Source of the DNA: Mangifera indica
Taxonomy: Eukaryota > Streptophyta > Magnoliopsida > Sapindales > Anacardiaceae
Direction of reading: 5' to 3'
Assembly (NCBI RefSeq): GCF_011075055.1
Contig: NC_058141.1
Coordinates: 18,361,639 to 18,425,638, forward strand
Length of the DNA: 64,000 nucleotides
The notes under the pieces are model-generated. The model did not search any database, was not told the origin of the DNA, and saw nothing but the letters and a program-made list of their open reading frames with translations. Numbering within the stretch: position 1 is the first letter of the stretch; each line of letters opens with the position of its first letter. This document shows positions 60,020-64,000 of the stretch, piece by piece. The translations under genes were made by a program, and so were the position numbers.

Positions 60020-60582
60020 TCATTACACCTATACTTTGATCCGTATTTGTTCAGACCCATTTTACTCAGATGTATTTTAATCCGGCCTGCACCCGGCCTA
60101 GCCCACCTGTTTACTACGTCTGAAAAATTAGTTCCCGGTGGACACGGGTTAAAGACAACGCTTGCAGCTTTATCGTGTGCTTACCTGGCAGCTGGCGCAC
60201 AATGGCATTGGCGTCCAACCTTCATTACCCGCCTCGGTAAAGAAACGACCCGTGGTTGTTAATATTCCCAAAGTATCCCTAATAAACTAGTGTAATATCA
60301 CACTTGGTTTGATTCGCAAATATTTTCACGAACCCCATAGAATATCCAATGGCAAGAGTGTAAAAAATCTGAAAACAAGACCTTAATTTTAGATCGCCTA
60401 CTTGAATTCTCTTTTCAACCGCCAAAACAGAAAACACAGACTCCGTGCCTTCAATTTTCTTTAAAGTTGAGTGAGTGAATCGTCACTCCCTTTATTCTGG
60501 TAACTGAATTTCTCTCTTGCCCATCTCTCTACAGCCAAACACCAAAAGACACTTCGAAGGTAATTTCTTGCTGCATATCGGA
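60020..60582 (+). promoter_or_regulatory. promoter and leader region of the invertase gene
   Basis: About 560 bp separate the transposon copy from the invertase ATG. CTACAG/CC and GAAG/GTAATT near 60533 and 60561 could be cryptic splice sites. No obvious TATA box was found. Confidence 0.3.
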
Positions 60583-61635
60583 ATGTCGAAGAGGCTAACT
60601 GATTCAAAGGAAGCAGATGTTGCTCCTCCACCGGCACGGACGAACTCTTCCTCCGCTGTCAATGGAGATTGTCCAGAAACAAAGAGTTTAGCAGACAAGG
60701 AACCTAAAGTAGTGGCGTCTTCACCCGGAAGCAAGAAAGACTCATCGATTTCTGAATCCACGACGGATGATCTATCGGAAGTCGCTTCGGTGGACTTGAC
60801 GATTTCTGAGAAATCTTCGAAAGATATTACAGTGATTGAAACTTCAAAATGCGCTGAAGAATTTAAAGAAATAAAAGATTCAGAATCTTTGGAAGATAGA
60901 GAATCTTTAAAGAAGGAAAGCTCTGAATCTGGAGAGCTAGTGAAGCCGGAGAAGGGGAAGAAGATGGTGAGATTGCAGAGCAACGAGAACATGTCCGATA
61001 ACGTGAATATGCCCAAGGCATTGTCTTTAAAGCCGTGTCCAAGTGTTGGCACGAATCTTGAAATATATGATTATGTGTTGAGATCGAACGGCAATGTTGG
61101 AGAGAATAATGGTGCCGTGATGATGGAAGAGGCGTGGGAGAGACTGAAGAAATCTTACGTCTACTTCAAAGGAAAGCCGGTGGGAACATTCGCTGCTATG
61201 GACCCTATGGCCGAGGCCTTGAACTACAATCAGGTTTACTTGTACATACGATATTAATTTCTTTCTCTTCATCTTTTAGGAAGCTATTGCTTGGATTATT
61301 TTTTGGAAAATATTCGTATGTTAAATAACCCTATAAAAGTGTGTTATGAGTTCATTATTGGCAGTTTTTCTTGCTTTCTTTTTTATCGTAACTTCAACCT
61401 ATATACGAAATTATAAACATCAATTGCGTGATTGTTGATTTTGATTTATGTTTAATTTATTACAACGTTATTAAGAACTTCCTTTGTTTGTTGCTCTTTT
61501 TCCCAAGAAAATAAAGATCGTGCATAGATTGTGATGTGTGATTCTGTATCTTTGTTTGATCTTAATTAAATATGATCAGTAAACACTTAAAGATTACCTC
61601 TCTCTCGTTTAAAAAGATTCTTCCCATAATCAAGG

Positions 61636-61714
<79 letters not shown>

Positions 61715-61889
61715 ATAAAATTATGTGTATCCATTTTTGATACATAATTTGTGTACACAGATGAAGTGTTATCATGTGATTAGATTTTTTTAATCATATA
61801 ATAACACATGTTTTAAAATCACCTAATTATATGATGACACATCATTATACACATAAATTATGTACCAAAAATTGGTATACATATAATTG

Positions 61890-61950
<61 letters not shown>

Positions 61951-63993
61951 CACACACGTGTGTGTGTATATATATATATATATATACACATACACACACA
62001 CGTGTGTGTATGTGTATATACACATAAGGTTTAACTATTTAACATTTTGCTTAAACTCTGTCGATTAATGTTAATGAACATTTTTGATTTCCTATTCATG
62101 TCAGGTTTTTGTGAGAGATTTTGTTCCAACTGGCTTAGCTTGCCTGATGAAGGATCCTGCAGAACCTGAGATTGTAAAGAACTTCTTATTGAAGACCCTT
62201 CACCTCCAAGGTTGGGAGAAAAGAATCGATAACTTTACTCTTGGAGAAGGTGTGATGCCCGCGAGTTTTAAGGTACTCTATGACTCACATCAGCAGAAGG
62301 AGACCTTGATTGCAGATTTTGGTGGTAGTGCCATAGGAAGAGTAGCGCCTGTGGATTCTGGCTTTTGGTGGATTATACTGCTAAGGTCATATACCAAGTG
62401 TACTCGTGATTATACACTAGCAGAACGGCCAGAGGTTCAGAGGGGAATGAAGTTGATTCTCAACCTTTGTCTCTCAGATGGCTTTGACACATTCCCTACA
62501 CTTTTGTGTGCAGATGGTTGTAGCATGATTGACCGGAGAATGGTGAGTTTTTTTTTTTTTTTCCCCTTATATTGTCTTGCAAGAATATGGAGTTAAAAGG
62601 GTATGCATATGAAAAAAAATGCTGATTCTTCAAATATTTTTAGTACTTGAGTTTGGTGTTTTGCGCCAATGTAGGCTGAGTCCTATTTATTTGGTGCTGC
62701 CTGAAGTTGTTAAACAAGGGAGTTAGCATGGGGTGCAGCTCCTCTCTTTTGGAGTCAACTTTAGCTGTCCCTTAAATATATATGATTGGAACTTTGCAAC
62801 AGATGCGGTGTTATGTCTTCCCGATAAACAGTGACAGCAAACTAGCATTTATGGTTCAAAATTATTAGCTAATTGAAAGACATCCATATACTATGTTTGA
62901 GCTGAAACACCTGCTAATTCCAGGGATCCTCTGTGAAGTTGATAGTCGGCATACTTAGCGGTTTTAATCTTTTTCTTCCGCTGTATTTAAAATTTGGCTT
63001 GTTTTCATGGCAGGGTATATATGGGTATCCAATTGAGATCCAGGCTCTCTTCTATTTTGCACTGAGGTGTGCCAGACAAATGTTAAAACCAGAGCGCGAT
63101 GGCAAGGAATTGATCGAACGAATTGATAAGAGGATCACAGCTCTCAGTTATCACATTCAGAAGTACTACTGGCTTGATTTTACCCAGTTAAATAACATAT
63201 ACCGTTATAAGACTGAGGAGTACTCACACACAGCTGTTAACAAGTTTAATGTCATCCCGGATTCTATCCCCGAATGGTTGTTTGATTTCATGCCCTTGAG
63301 AGGAGGATATCTGATTGGCAATGTTAGCCCAGCTCGCATGGACTTCCGGTGGTTCTTAGTAGGGAACTGCATTGCCATTTTGAGTTCTCTTGCCACTCCT
63401 GCACAGGCGATAGCAATTATGGATTTGATTGAGGAGCGCTGGGAGGACTTGATAGGAGAGATGCCTTTGAAGATTTCTTACCCAGCCTTGGAGGGACATG
63501 AATGGAGGATTGGCACTGGATATGATCCAAAGAACATACGCTGGAGTTACCATAATGGGGGATCTTGGCCAGGTAAGTGTCATTAATGAACATACGCTGA
63601 TCAAAACTCTGTTTATGTTGTCAATCATGTTAACCGCAGTGATCCATTTTTCTTTTTATTTCCCTTAACGTGTGACCGTGTCGCTTTTTTCTTTTTGTAG
63701 TTCTCTTGTGGCTACTTGCTGCAGCATCCATCAAGACCGGAAGGCCTCAAATTGCAAAACGAGCAATAGATCTGGCGGAACAGCGGCTCTCTAAAGATGG
63801 CTGGCCTGAATACTATGATGGTAAGACCGGATGTTATGTTGGGAAGCAGGCAAGAAAATATCAGACATGGAGCATTGCTGGGTATTTGGTTGCCAAAATG
63901 ATGGTTGAGAACCCTTCCAATCTTCTCATGATCTCTCTCGAGGAGGACAAGAAGACAGCCAAGCCAAAGCTCACTCGTTCAGCCTCATTTTAA
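60583..63993 (+). CDS. neutral/alkaline invertase (GH100), 646 aa, four exons
   Basis: Exons 60583..61233, 62105..62542, 63014..63572 and 63701..63993 join in frame. The GH100 core begins near residue 185 ([20 protein letters not shown]) and carries [108 protein letters not shown] and SYHNGGSWP. The aspartate of VDSGFWW and the glutamate in EGHEWR correspond to the catalytic acids known from cyanobacterial InvA. The enzyme splits sucrose into glucose and fructose. The C-terminus LISLEEDK-like...LTRSASF is that of the cytosolic beta group. The first 180 residues are rich in S, E, K and D, do not look like a transit peptide, and make the protein 75-95 residues longer than the well-known cytosolic forms. 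The start is the first ATG in frame. Confidence 0.93.
61642..61712. repeat. (TA)n microsatellite in invertase intron 1
   Basis: About 35 perfect TA units. Likely polymorphic and hard to assemble exactly. Confidence 0.95.
61715..61890. mobile_element. palindromic MITE inside invertase intron 1
   Basis: The left arm (AAAATTATGTGTATCCATTT then TTGATACATAATTTGTGTAC) is mirrored by GTACCAAAAATTGGTATACA at the right. Arms are about 65 bp. It lies exactly between two TA runs, which suggests insertion into one TA microsatellite. Confidence 0.7.
61893..62028. repeat. compound TA/CA/TG microsatellite with hairpins
   Basis: A TA run leads into CACACACGTGTGTGTG, another TA run, then a second CACACACACGTGTGTG block and TATGTGTATATACACATA. 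Both CA-GT blocks are near-perfect inverted repeats centred on ACGT. Confidence 0.92.
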
Positions 63994-64000
63994 GAACATG

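Noticed and set aside
60517..60582. Longer N-terminus of the invertase beginning MPISLQPN
   Set aside because: The first codon is TTG; the first in-frame ATG is 60583.
61587..62034. Open frames of repeated Ile-Tyr on both strands
   Set aside because: Translation of TA microsatellites in an intron.

Overview
The window is nuclear DNA of a flowering plant. It is AT-rich, its genes are split by GT-AG introns, and its intergenic space is full of small transposon copies. Several gene families present are plant-specific or plant-typed (Dof and R2R3-MYB transcription factors, WNK kinase with a plant-style C-terminus, multicopper laccase, GH100 neutral invertase). A eudicot is most likely, from the similarity of the MYB to proanthocyanidin-type MYBs; the species cannot be named from this sequence alone.

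Layout. 1-16 kb is a dense housekeeping block: a Yippee-like zinc protein (-), the RNA polymerase III subunit RPC10/C11 (+), a WNK kinase (-) and an ORMDL sphingolipid regulator (+). A Dof transcription factor (-) follows at 16.9-18.3 kb. 18-24 kb has no recognisable gene. 23.9-28.2 kb is a decayed Mutator-like element with a MuDR-type N-terminal fragment and an opposing DUF1985/Ulp1-like gene. 28.9-32.6 kb is an intron-containing WD40 gene broken by stops and frameshifts. 33.5-43.6 kb is a nest of related non-autonomous Mutator-like elements around a MYBPA1-like R2R3-MYB gene (38.9-39.8 kb). 44.3-46.4 kb is a pyridoxamine-phosphate-oxidase-like flavoprotein and 49.4-51.5 kb a laccase (-). 52-57.8 kb is gene-poor and holds two diverged tandem repeats. 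A small conserved plant protein of 80 residues (-) lies at 57.8-58.1 kb, and a cytosolic-type neutral/alkaline invertase at 60.6-64.0 kb closes the window.

How the genes relate. These are independent transcription units, as usual in plants. The only functional link I can suggest is weak: the MYB is of the type that controls proanthocyanidin synthesis, and some laccases oxidise flavonoids or monolignols, so the MYB and laccase 10 kb apart could share a pathway.

The most notable non-genic signal is a family of at least seven 0.58-0.88 kb elements. They have terminal inverted repeats beginning GGCCAAAGGACTATTTCCC. Four copies have exact 9-bp target duplications, and the interiors are built from GACGAAGAC/GTCTTCGTC hairpin-like arrays. 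A second family of about 150-180 bp palindromic MITEs also recurs.
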